Part shown: positions 21,301-31,272 of the stretch, piece by piece
Layout: each line of letters opens with the position of its first letter
Position numbering within the stretch: position 1 is the first letter of the stretch
NCBI GenBank assembly: GCA_027919835.1
Contig: JANVFP010000020.1
Coordinates: forward strand, 124,001 to 188,000
Length of the DNA: 64,000 nt
DNA from: Lentinula raphanica
Lineage: Eukaryota > Basidiomycota > Agaricomycetes > Agaricales > Omphalotaceae
Direction: 5' to 3'
Program-made: the position numbers and the translations under genes
Notes under the pieces: generated by a model
Database searches by the model: none
Seen by the model: the letters and a program-made list of their open reading frames with translations, nothing else
What the model was told of the DNA's origin: nothing

Positions 21301-22061
21301 ACCTGTGGACTGGTATGGTGTGCTGGTGGAGACTCGCTCATGACTTCTCTATACCCTTCTGAGTATGTACGGAATGTTGGAGACTGATGAGTATTGGTAT
21401 CATGAATGGCTGGTGTAGATTCTGCCAGTGGATGACCTAATAGTGATCTATGTATTTGTCGATCTGGGGGTTTGTCAATGGAGACATCCATGATGTCCTT
21501 TGTAGGATGATCCATAGAATTGCGGTATTCATGAGACACTTCCAGTGTAGGAGGTGTGTTATACCATGGACAACTATTGCTAACTGACTGTCGATTGTGA
21601 GGAGAGACATGATATTCAGTTGCAACAAGGTCTGCATGGAGTTCCTGGCCTTGAGTAGGTGCAGCAGGACTTCTCTGTACAGAAGGAAGTTCATCTGCTA
21701 GTTCCAACTCGTTAGCCAGATTGGACTGCCCTGGTGCAGCTCGAACTGGAATTCCAGCAGACTCTGGAGTATAGTACTGATGCCTGAATGACCGCTCAGG
21801 TTCCTGAGAGGCAACAGTACATTGGACCTCAGTTCGAACATGAACTGGTGAGAAAGAACGAGGATGTGGAGCTTGTTCAAGATGGTGACCACATTCTGGA
21901 AAGTGTAAGGGAGTAGTGTCCTCTGCATTATCACTGAAGTGTGCGGGAGTACCCTGTACAATGTTTCTGGATGTAGGTGTAAGGATGTGGAAGGAGTAGG
22001 AAGAATAGGGCATATCCTCCTCGACCTCTACTTCCTCGAAGGTAAAAGTTCTAGTAGCCAT
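18369..22061 (-). CDS. gag: Gag of the gag-only element
   Basis: 1230 codons from ATG at 22061, uninterrupted, stop about 30 bp before the polypurine tract. It aligns with the Gag at 3402-7106 through the long disordered N-terminal part and the capsid ([35 protein letters not shown]). Just after FNQVGLG the two diverge strongly until the zinc knuckle region. The knuckle is CAVCGSKEHKYRQH, again C-X2-C-X4-H-X4-H. Many differences from the other Gag are Arg to His, Cys, Gln or Trp, as expected of CpG to TpG/CpA changes. The slippery heptamer and pol overlap are absent. Retention of an intact frame implies that Gag is useful to the element, for example for packaging its own RNA. Confidence 0.93.
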   Translation of the reverse strand: MATRTFTFEEVEVEEDMPYSSYSFHILTPTSRNIVQGTPAHFSDNAEDTTPLHFPECGHHLEQAPHPRSFSPVHVRTEVQCTVASQEPERSFRHQYYTPESAGIPVRAAPGQSNLANELELADELPSVQRSPAAPTQGQELHADLVATEYHVSPHNRQSVSNSCPWYNTPPTLEVSHEYRNSMDHPTKDIMDVSIDKPPDRQIHRSLLGHPLAESTPAIHDTNTHQSPTFRTYSEGYREVMSESPPAHHTSPQVAPDTPIQRLAACQQVDDSASQNELLNLVGPARSLLNALGFHTEGRTNIGILRLLQQIVRLTDDEVTPELMRNLQHGNNVRELVELEERSHQIGVENLINDPEISSFYSSHSTAHTITPNSSSPRHHGIHHWEDDIVDEYDSLPIHGEPRSRIRRGTPWNPRYPYPQRRTPSDESEIPRPSNIPRRRVYGSSGWYSQSNEDDDFFTSIEMEEDWDPVPPYPGRSQADVEKQLVAMRRYEHRTPTVMSHSSADPRSQATSISQGTRGRQPPVTMETIPEGPTIESVNSEVCSNATPSSSNRNSSRRRRRAIEWHPSADVEEQEKASPKPEQGKPEEPFPDDIPTTNKETLESPKPQLSPRKPISTSFVRDTPPHQTSHAADHDTGYTNPYQRDNRPGVGTSSYPHIPNKGKQRAEPEVSFDDRIPHHSKTVDLEEIDLEVQQGIIDSFIEDERHKDMGTQPSVFKFQSGSFEKFFTPNASARQPLNSPISVSLAGFESNSAAGSPPKATSIPIAMTSGGGGGGNDPPDAGYNPGHESDDGPDDNRGKQSFSHRNSPNPSNSGWSGHNNNRRDQGGPCYCPQNRFGRDGRDGQDAFGICSCDRRSSEIDNHQDRKFERRLKEIERDELNRESKLDINKPSPFTGEDHNEWREFKENCENFFAAKPRIYSNDISKITFVASYMKGPAKRYYQNLMRRQRSGHVVTPLIHWEKFAVLFGQMFGLHYETIQAQSKLDNCVQAWNESFGDFWVRFEDIALMTEYDDWALRWRILKQIQNHLRNRLVDHGEIPDTLSGVVDKLMVLDGARQAFNQVGLGHTGNDYTLDSTAESVIPTNSGRNQIKNAVAIADEYKKAKSSFTIPKYNIRTPPDNQGLMQVAEDAHLESSIAEEMLGTEFIQDEEKSYPKVTQEEWNHRMREGLCAVCGSKEHKYRQHFIDRESQNVALRGAFIQECGPYVKIDGFAQPIHVDDPILNLWELGSH

Positions 22062-22090
22062 GACTGATGACAACAGGAGACTAGTTATTA

Positions 22091-23033
22091 TGTAAGGAGT
22101 TGGTTAACAACGCCGATCATGGACCCAAAGCTGGTTCACCAGGAAGTAGATTATCCTGGGGTTATCACCAATAACGGCTTCTAGAAAAACACACGGACCT
22201 TTGCTGGAATGTTACTTCAGCAAAGTATAAAAAGGTGTGGCTACGTTGTCTGGAATATTACGTCAGACAGGTAATCACAGTTGTTGCAAGGCTGGGATGG
22301 ACGTCAGACAATGAACAAAGAGCGATCGCAAAGCTGGGTTGGACGTCAGTCAATGGATCGAGTATAAAGGCTTGCTGGAATAGTCGTCAGACAAGAGAAG
22401 AATAGTGACCGTAAAGCTGGATTGGACGTCAGTCGATACGATCAAGGTAGATGCTTGCTGGGATAGACTTCAGACAAGAAAAACAACAGGTGCAGTCAAA
22501 AGATGCTGAATCAACAGTGGGTAGGTGGGGGTACAAGAATAACTAGTCTAGGGTACAAACAAGTTTCTGGGGTGTCTTATATACCAATCTACAATGCCTC
22601 ATGGATACCTCATGTATGCCTTGTGTATGCCTCATGTGTGCCACATGTATCCAGCATACCACATGTATGCCTCATGTATGCCTCATGTATACCACATGCA
22701 TGCCTCATGTACACCTCATGTATACCACATGCATGCCACATGTACACCTCATGTACACCACATGTACACCACATGTACACCACATGTATACCACATGTAC
22801 AGCCTCATGCCCTGGATTTGCCTCATGGACTGCATCATGGACTGCCTTATGGGTTGCCTCATGTTGTCCTGAGTCATATTGATTTGTCTTGTGTTCTGTG
22901 AGTTATAATGGTGATTGTTGAGTTGCTGAAATAAATATTCTGGAGTTTTGTAGTACTGTAGGGAAATAGGCTGGCAAAGGTGGAATGAGATCCTGGTTTT
23001 AGGCAGGCAATGCAAAATGCCTGATTCCTGACA
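22091..23033 (-). repeat. Right (5') LTR of the gag-only element
   Basis: Same length as the left LTR. Differences include C to T near 22126, two bases in the minisatellite and AAATATTC for ACATATTC near 22933. It drives transcription leftward across gag. The 29 bp between it and the gag ATG show no TGG-starting primer-binding site. Confidence 0.95.
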
Positions 23034-26000
23034 GTTACATAGGCTAAAGGCTCCTTGGGCCAACTGGTAGGAGCGTCAAAGGTGAATCCCCTTTTGCTAA
23101 TCTTTGGAGGAAGACAAAAAATTACTCGTACACGAGCAGCCCAACATCCTAAGATAAAATATTGTCAGCAACGGCAAGATATTTCTGATAAGTTATCCAA
23201 CCTCGTACTGCTGTAGATTGAGCTTTGTCTGTTTCCAATACAAGCACAGTATCCTGTCTAGATGTCGGAGAGGAACTGGAAAGAGGTTGGGATTTGATGG
23301 ACACCTTTTCTGGATCTTCTTCTAGAACTCTCAACGGAGTTAATTTGAAGCTGTGCCAAACATCTAAACTAAGAAAAGGCAGGATTTGAGCCATCGTGTT
23401 TGCTTTACTGAGCTGTTCGTCCCTGGGAAGAAGGTCGTTGAGAAATAGCTTCAAGGTCCCGGAAAATCCTGGAGCATTATGCAAGAGGGCGATTGTGGAT
23501 AGTTTTTTTTGGCGAACAGAGGGATTTTTGGCAATCAAGATGAGAGTAGAAGAATTAGATGAATTTTCAGAACTGCGTTGAGAAAGAGGTACATCTTCTT
23601 CATCTTCTCCTGGGATATCCTGTCCGACTAAAGTATCAGAAACTATGTCTTCAGATTTCTGTATCCAGGATTGATAGAAGTCGTAAGAAGAAACCTTTTC
23701 TTGACGAGATAAGAAGGTGATCATTTGCCTGAAGTGATCCTTCTTGTTACTGGCACGCCATCCTTCTTTAGCAAAATCAATATGAAGGCGCTCAAAAGCT
23801 TCTGTGTTACTGTTGTCTGTGGTTCCTATCCAACGGATAGAGTCGACGTAGTGAAGAAGAGAGTGGAATTTTGGAAGATCGAAGTTCTCTCGAGCTCCTT
23901 CATGAATGAAGTAGTCGCGGTGAGAATACCAGGTATCTAGCTCTGTTTCATATACTGGAGAGTATCTTGATCATGAGAGGAATACTGGGCAAGCTAGATG
24001 AAGTGAAGGATAGCTTGACAAGCTGTGATCCCCCGAGGATCAATCTTTCCCACCAAGCAGCCTAAAAGGATTCGAGCAATATTCTTGTGCTCTGTTCCAG
24101 AAAGCTGGGATAGACCAGAAATTCCTTTCGAAAAGTGTCTGACCCCAGATGTAGGAGGCAGCTTCTGAATACGTTCATCAAGTTCCTTCTTTCCCATGAC
24201 ATGCTGTACCCAATATACCAGGTGCTTGAGCACACCCTGATATAGCTGATGAAGGATATCTGGAGCGATACATTTATGGATATCGGTTAAGGGAAAGCCT
24301 ACCCAGAAGGGCTTGTAATCCCCTCCAGCAACGTCCTCCAACATAGTTCTGGAGTGAACTCCCCGGCCTCCTGCTGCTGCACCCTTTTGAGCTTTGCGAA
24401 TAGTGTCGCGAGTCCAACGCCAAGTTCTAGGTTCTCCAGGAGTTGGAAGGTGAAGTTCGTCTGAGGTGCGGCGGCATTTGGGACAAGTACCGTACTTGGT
24501 ACAAGTTACTAAACACTGCTCTGGATAATCTGCAATGTAGCATGCTAGTACAGGATAAACCCTGCGAACAGCTCCATCTCCTCCAGTCATTTCAACTCCA
24601 GGACCCTTGGGATTACCAGCGACTTTGAGAGAATCTAGAACAATAGACATCGCTCTATGAAAAAGTTGATAGTTTCGCAGTTTAAGTTGGGTTTTAGTTA
24701 ACCCATCTTTCACAAACTTGTCGACAGGAAGATAGGCAATCAGGATACAAGCTCGAGTGCCTGGCTTGCGTCTAGTAGTTTTTGGTATATTGCCAAGGGT
24801 CATGTAGACAGGATAAGCAGATTTATTTCCGGAAAACTGAGTAAGCTGAGTCTTGTCTGTGGCGATTATGACAGGAGCAACAGTACCTCCTTCAGGAATC
24901 TGACCCTAAATATTCTTAAGCAGAAAAGCAAGAAGCTTCTAAAGACTTTTAGAAAGTTCACCTGAACAGAATGCCAAAAGCTACTAGTCCACATCTCAGA
25001 GAATATTCTCTCCTCTTCTGTAAGGGTTGAGCTTCGAAAGAGTTTTGCCGGCTTGTAAACAAACTCGTTTGTAAGAGAAGGATCACCCCAAAGGGCTTTG
25101 ATAGCTTCAATTGGATCGCGATAGTGTAAGGTAAATGTTTCATTGGGTCTGTCCTTGAAAGCCAGCTGCTTCGTAAACCAGTTACCACATTTTTCTGGTA
25201 TACTGTCTACTTTTTGAAGCATAGATCTAGCGTTGTTGAAAGTAAGACCAAGCCTCTCCTTCAGCTACAATTCTTATCAGAAAGCTTCTATCGTAAGAAG
25301 CTTAGACTGTACCTCGGGTATTTTAAGCAAACGGTCAAATGACTTCTGCAATAATTTTTCTTTAACAGCCCACTGAGATATCTCCCACTCCAAACGGGAT
25401 TCAAACGGTTGGTAGTCGTCCTTTACTTTCTTGTCTTTTCCAGAGAAAATCCTCTGCCAACGTCGATAAACAGTGGACTCTCTTCTTAGGACCTCTCCAG
25501 CCTTATCGTTCCACTGCCAGGTCCAAGTACTAGTGGGGGAAGGGATTTTGTAGAGGGATCAACATCCAGGTTGGCATCCAGGTTGGCGTCCAATGTATTA
25601 GGAAGGAAGTCGAAGAGATTCTCCTCTTTGTGTAAGTCCAGATCTGCTAACTCCTCTACGGAGGACTTCATCAATCTCTGCAAAAACTCCTCTTCTGTTT
25701 CTTCTTCTTCAGGACCAATCTCAAACAACTCGCCCTCCTGATCTAAGAGGTCCTCAGCTTCTGAGAAAGCTGGATCAATGTCCATATCGTCCAAAGATTC
25801 GAGAGCTGGATCAACATCCATATAGTCTAAGGTTTCAAGTGCTGAATCCCCGTCTATGTTATCCTTGGAATCGATGGAAGAGGATTGGGTGATGGAAGAT
25901 CGGAGAGAAGAAGATTGGGCAGAAGAGGATCTGGAAGGTTTAAGGAGGGTAGACTGAGTTTTCGTAGGTTTATCTAGTCCCAGTCCTGATTGTTGAGCTA

Positions 26001-26455
26001 GTTTAGCAGCCTCTACTGTGCGATCAAAAAGACGACTAAGATTTCTGTGCTGCTTTTGTCTTTCTGCTGAGTGAGCGGCATCTTGCTTTTGATTGAGATG
26101 AGAGAGACGATCCTGGGGCCTAGAAAAAGATTTTTGACAGACTGGACAACAGTAATCTAGAGATGCAGACATTAGATCAAAGCGGACGAAGAAGTTTAGG
26201 ATAGGTTGAGCAAACAAATAAGCGCTTGTAGTGAATGAGCACCTAATTCAGCGAATTGATCTGACGACAAGACCAGCTACTATTTACAAAAAACAGGCTC
26301 TGGATTTCAAAAACTTGTACAAAACTTAGGTACAGTAGCCTGAAGGATCTTTTACAGTTCACAATCTTGAAGCAATTCCTGAGCTAAGCGGACTCTTTTC
26401 CCTGCCATATTATCGGTAAAAGACAAACCCGGGGCACAACTTTTCCTCCCAAACT

Positions 26456-27713
26456 TTACTCTTCGGTGCTGCAAACATGCTTCAGATGCCAGAGAGTGTG
26501 GACGCCGCAATCATAAGCATTCGGCTGGAATGGAACCTGATAAGGCTCAATCAGAAACCAGAAATACTTTCTTCAAGCGAAAGGTGCTTACCTTACAATG
26601 AGGATCAAAAACCCAATCCGTTTTGGGATTGTCTTTCAAAAGTACAGGTTCACCCCTTACTTCGCCCAATACTTCTGTTAGCCACATTAGAACCTAGGAT
26701 AGGATTACGCCTCAAAAATGAGCTCAAGGCAGCAGAGGAGATTTTACCAGCATCAGATTCGAATTCTTGCGTTCAGGAATGGGTTTTTGACGATTGATCA
26801 AACAGGTTTCTTTAATGCTATCGTATATCTCGATTCGTTTGAGGCGAAAATCAATGTAGGCAGAATACCAATGAGAAGAGCTTTCATTGATAGGGAGGAA
26901 AACAGCGTCAAACGTTTCCAACTTGAGTACTTTCTAGCAGACAGTCAATAAAGGTAGAGGGTCTAATAAGAATAAATACCTGTCTGCCCTTAATCCAACG
27001 TAGTACTTGATTTTTGTCTTGGGAGGTCAAATAACTCTTCGCCCTGGTGCAGGATGTTTCCACCTCGAAAAGGCAGCAGCCAGCAAAGAAAGTATTGAAC
27101 CCCAAAGTACTGCGGGACTGCCTACTCCATTTATCTATGAAGTAGTTCACAATTTCGTCGTTGACCCAGCAGCCAACACCAAGGGTGGAAAAATCATGGA
27201 ACGAGATGTTAGGGAGACGCTTCCAGTACTGCTCTGGGGTGTTACGTTTCTGTCAAGAGTTCCTGGGTAAGCTCAACTTAGAAAGCAGTGCAACAAACCT
27301 GCTTACTTCATTCATGATGCCTACAAGCAGCGCCTCAGTACGTTCAGGTTGACAATCTAAAAAGTCCCACCACGCCAGTTCCAGACTGGTTGTAGCGTCC
27401 TGAACTTTGTCCGAAAGATCGCTCAAATTTCCCAGAACAACCAGAGCAAGATTATCAGCTGGGAGAATTTTGTGGCAATGCATGGTGTATTTTTTATGAT
27501 AGGAGCAGAAGAAAGCTGACGGAGAAGATCTTGAAATCGCTTCATGTGTTGGTCAAAGTAGGCATGAGGTCGAGGGATGGTTTCAAAAGTGACAGTGGAC
27601 TGGAAGATCTGATCCAACGCCTTTTGATAATCTGACGGCCTGGAAACCTTCAAGAGATTTTTGAAGGAGAGAAAAGGAAGGTAAGATTGGCAGTTTTTGA
27701 CCAAAGCTTTCAA
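26456..27713 (-). CDS. Ulp1-like cysteine protease (peptidase family C48)
   Basis: A multi-exon minus-strand gene; its 5' end is unclear and may lie up to 27970. The C48 core is complete: WVNDEIVNYFIDKW, then FDAVFLPINESSSHWYSAYI with the catalytic His, IEIYDSIKE with the Asp, and VPFQPNAYDCGVHTLWHLKH with the Gln and Cys. Introns are inferred near 26950-26980 and 26545-26600; the last exon ends with TAA at 26456. Ulp1 enzymes remove SUMO or related tags, and Ulp1-like proteases are found in several DNA transposon types. It lies 284 bp upstream of the Plavaka start, same strand. Could be transposon cargo or an unrelated captured gene. Confidence 0.82.
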
Positions 27714-28093
27714 CTCGTGGAAGTGTCGCCTGTTGCAGCTGCATACTGTCCCAAACGGAGAACATTGGAACTTTCGATGACAACGTATTTCTGGGGATTT
27801 AGCCTGAGGCTTCCTTCTGGGAGAAACCCTGAAGTTTCAAACCTGAGCTTTCAAGAAATACTTAAATTCAAACTCAAAGACTTACCGTGCGCACATAAAG
27901 AAAAGTGGGAGGAAAAAGGGTGGTGGAAGGTAAGGCACTGAATGTTGAGCTTTTGAAGAGGGAAGAAGAGCTTAAAAGAATAAAAGAGCCAGCAAGGCTG
28001 GTAGACAGAGATGGACAGAGATACGAACACGAGAGAAATGAGTCGAGAAAAAAAAGCGTGGGTGTGGGACTTCCAAAATGCAACTGGAGGTTA

Positions 28094-28136
28094 AAAAAGG
28101 AAGGTCCATCCAGATCGGAGACGGACCTTCCTTTTT
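28094..28136. repeat. Perfect 14-bp inverted repeat (hairpin)
   Basis: AAAAAGGAAGGTCC and GGACCTTCCTTTTT are separated by 15 bp. It lies just upstream of the Ulp1 gene, at the right limit of the possible compound element. It could be a transposon end remnant or a chance structure. Confidence 0.7.
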
Positions 28137-28424
28137 AGTCGCCAGACGCACTTTTTTGTGTCCCTAGAAAACTACGCCTGCTCTGCTTGAATTTTAGATT
28201 CCTACGCTCAAAACTGATCTATACTCTACAAGAGTAACACATATCCTCTGCGCTACTAAACTTCTGCAACAGGGGAAGGGGAACACAACCAGGATCAGGC
28301 CCTAAAGACAACTCTACAGTGTACCGTAATGGAGATAAACGAGAACTGGAAAGGGTTGGGGAGGAGGGAAGGAAGGGGAATGCTAGACCTTGTAGATTCT
28401 TTGAGGTCAATGCAACAGCTCTAA

Positions 28425-28580
28425 TTCCGTTCAAACGCCCCGCCGATTGTTGAAGAGGGGTATACCCTTCCGACATCTTGGAAGCCTAAAACAAACACCT
28501 CTGCGAGAACAGTCAGTCAAGTCCGAAACCTTTTAAACAACACAACTACTTGCCTTCCTCGATCAACCAATCCACCCTAG
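28425..28580 (-). repeat. Partial tandem copy of an exon-intron block of the F-box/WD40 gene
   Basis: Closely resembles about 30066-30245: both read TPLQQ-AG-LNGIRAV-LT-KNL followed upstream by a shared intron and a WLIEEGK-encoding end. The copy lacks some 20 bp and diverges after KNL. It overlaps the end of the WD40 gene frame. Confidence 0.8.
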
Positions 28581-31113
28581 CAATCCCTTGATTCTGCCAC
28601 CGCCTCCTGGGTGCCCACTGTTGGCAGACATAGATTCTCCGTCAGCAAGAGCAGCCCAAGCGCCGGTAACGGGTACACTGTTTGCGTCAATGTCCGCACC
28701 AGAATAGGGTATGAATCTTTCTCCTCCAGCAGTCAGCTTGGAACCGGTAATGAAATGGTGCAAATCCGAGTCCGAGTCATCTTCCCCGTCTTCTTCCCCT
28801 GCTTCTTGGATATCCGATCCAGACTTCGATTCAGTCCTGTCTTGATGAATGGACATGAATATCTAAGAGTGTATGTCAGGATGAATCTGAACGTCTTCCT
28901 CCCTCCCTACGCCAACCATACTCACCCTCCTATCCGCCCCCACCCTCGAACTGAACCTCGTAGCTGTGACCACCCTCTTCTTCCTTGGATCCACAGCTCT
29001 CACTGCAACATCAGGTGTCTCAACCAAAGCGACCAATTTTGGAGGCGCAGTAAGGATCGCTGCGCGTTGACCGAGTCTTGCTGTGCTAACGCCTAGTCCG
29101 TTGTTTCCTCTGACATAAAGCGTGCTTCCTCCTAAAGAATCGCCGTCGTAGGTGTGACTGTTCTTGCTAACGCTGAGTCTTCCACTACCTGGACCGGTAG
29201 AGGTGGATATGCTACTCAATAACGAAGACCGTCTTGAGGCACTTCCAGAAAGAGAAGAAGAGGAAGTGGAATTTCGGGAGTTACGTGGTCTAGTCGGAGT
29301 CTGGCTTTGCGTGCCAGTGTTTGAGCTTGATGCGAGGGAAAGCACAGAGGGTGATCGAGTCGGGGATTTGATGGATGCAGCCGTGGTTGGTGTGAGTGGT
29401 GATTTGACTGAGAGGGAATCTTTTCGATTGGAGTTGTTAGTCGCTTGTTCTGCTCCAGATGCCACGTCCGTATTACTGTCTTCCTGCCATTGAAGGTGAA
29501 GAATGACCAAATTCATAGCACACTATAACAGAACTTGTAGCACAATCAAACCTGCCTTTAGCAGTGTCACTCACTTTCCTCTGAGACCCTTTCGCCGCGA
29601 ACCACTGAAGCATATTGTTCGGCGCCGCACCCACATTGAATAGCTTCGCGTTCAAGAATGGATCCATTGCACCGAGTTCAGAAAGTTTGAACTGTGAAAT
29701 CATCTCTCTTTGTTCTGCGAGCCAAGGATGAGCGTTGAATGCATAATAAGAGTTGAGGCTACAAAAATCCAACATCTGATACTCACGAATACTGAACACC
29801 CTCACGGCACCATCAATTGTCACACTAACCACTCTCTCGCCTTCTTCTTTGGTCGGGCCTGCGATCAGTTGAACACCAATATTCACCGTAGTCTGTTGTC
29901 CAAACCGAACGATCTTTGTTCCCGCCCGCCAATCCCAGCAGATGAGAGCTTTATCGGTGCCTGTGGAAGAGAAGCAAAGAGGATAAGATTCAGCACAACA
30001 AGACAACGATGACGTGAAGCACGTACCAGCAGAAACTAGATTCTTCAAGGTCAACACGACAGCTCTGATTCCATTCAAATGCCCCGCCAATTGTTGAAGT
30101 GGGGTATAGGTGAGAGAGGAAAAGAGATGTACCCTTCCGACATCGTGGAAGCCTACAACAAACACTTCTGCGAAAACAGTCAAGTTCGCAACTTTTCACT
30201 ATACAACACAACTACTTGCCTTCCTCAATCAACCAATCCACACAACTCACTACTTTTCCGACCTTCAGCACCTTCTTACATTCTGCCAACTTCAACGCTT
30301 CTTTCACCCTTCCGTCCTAGGCTGTCCTTTCCAGACTCACCAGCTCCGCCTAGACCATCAACACCACTGCTATTGATATCATTATCAATTGCAGCCCTCG
30401 ACATCCCCACACCTACCCCTCTCTCGGGCAACTCCCAAAACCGTATACTCTCATCATAGCTTCCACTGATCAACCTCCTTCCTCTCAGCGTCAAAGTCGT
30501 GACATGATTAGTATGACCATGTAGGAAGAGAATCGACTGAGCAAGGCCTTCCGCGAGGTTCTTCTGCAGGTGGTGTAAACTTTTATAGAGCGGGAACCAG
30601 CCTGCATCGCCTGGGCCTCGGGGAGGAGGTAAGGGTGCTTGGATAGGAACGGGGTCCGTACAGGTAAGGTGGTAGCAGTGGTACCGCCAAAAGGTGTAGT
30701 GCTGTATCATCTTGTGCCATTTTTTGGACACGAGGCTGAGTCTTTGAACGACGTCCGTCACGGGGAAGTGGAGGAGTACTCGTAGAGCGAGAGGTGGAGA
30801 GAGGTTTCCAAGGACATCATACGTGAGGTGACGTGAGACTGATGGTAGGAGATGCTGTCGAAGTCGTCTTGGCTGCTTTGATCGCAGAGCCTATCGTTCC
30901 TGGTGTGGATAACACGCGGGTACGCGACGGAGAGGGTGTCGGAGTTGCCACTAGGCTGGATACGGCGGAAGTCACACGTGGTCGAGGTTTTGAGGGGGTC
31001 GTGGTAGAAGCAGACTGGGTGGACATGTCATTCGAAAAAGACACTGGCGTTGGTGATTCGGTCTGAGACGGTTCAGTGTGTAACGATTGGGGCCTTTCCT
31101 GCGTAGCCTTCAA
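28563..31113 (-). CDS. F-box/WD40-repeat protein
   Basis: An F-box near 30830-30720 ([20 protein letters not shown] then [16 protein letters not shown]) is followed by a WD40 unit ([30 protein letters not shown]). After introns come further repeats ([43 protein letters not shown]). A Ser/Thr-rich tail runs to about 28563. The domain order fits SCF ubiquitin-ligase substrate receptors of the Cdc4/Met30 type. Upstream, 31113-30817 is a Ser/Thr/Pro-rich frame in another phase from the F-box, and a second phase change lies near 30276, so introns or small indels remain unresolved. Status as an intact gene is uncertain. Confidence 0.7.
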
Positions 31114-31272
31114 AGGTCGTGAACCGATGATAGAACGTCGGTTCCAAGCGATGGACGGTGTGTCCCTTGGCCTTGGTACAGAGCTACTGAGGCTATCAAG
31201 TTGTTGGCTGTAAGTTTGTTCGCGGTAGGGGTTGAGTTGGAAGTGGATAGTGAGTTGGAGTTCGTGGAGACG

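Larger units (their letters stand above)
17381..23033 (-). mobile_element. Gag-only (TR-GAG type) LTR retrotransposon, complete with TSD
   Basis: Two 943-bp LTRs (17381-18323 and 22091-23033) flank one intact gag frame and a polypurine tract, with no pol. The 5-bp duplication GTTAC is exact at 17376-17380 and 23034-23038. The LTRs differ at only about four positions that I could find, so the insertion is recent. It lies in the Plavaka transposase coding sequence, between LAY and TWYTRF near the C-terminus. Gag-only elements with conserved Gag (TR-GAG) are known in plants. It needs RT and integrase from a partner, plausibly a relative of the element at 1-8133. Confidence 0.95.
17126..26172 (-). 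pseudogene. Plavaka transposase gene, degraded and split by an LTR element
   Basis: Start ATG at 26172. The N-terminus has a C2H2-like finger (CPVCQKSFSRPQDRLSHL). An acidic segment follows, then Plavaka blocks: FTLHYRDPIEAIKALWGDP, FSEMWTSSFWHSVQ, IIATDKTQLTQFSGNKSAYP, TLGNIPKTTRRKPGTRAC, CIAPDILHQLYQGVLKHL, TTDNSNTEAFERLHIDFAK, and at the end LANIRQNCMLVPSKQ and CPSFFVNNMQSKYTYQTIY. The Asp of ATDKTQL, Asp of APDILHQ and Glu of NTEAFERLH fit DDE-type catalysis. Damage: a one-base loss in a C-run (25535-25539), an in-frame TAG at 23994-23996 between DFI- and LAQYSS-like blocks, another one-base loss about 40 bp on, and the insertion at 17381-23033. Short introns interrupt it. It cannot make a full transposase. 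Confidence 0.88.
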
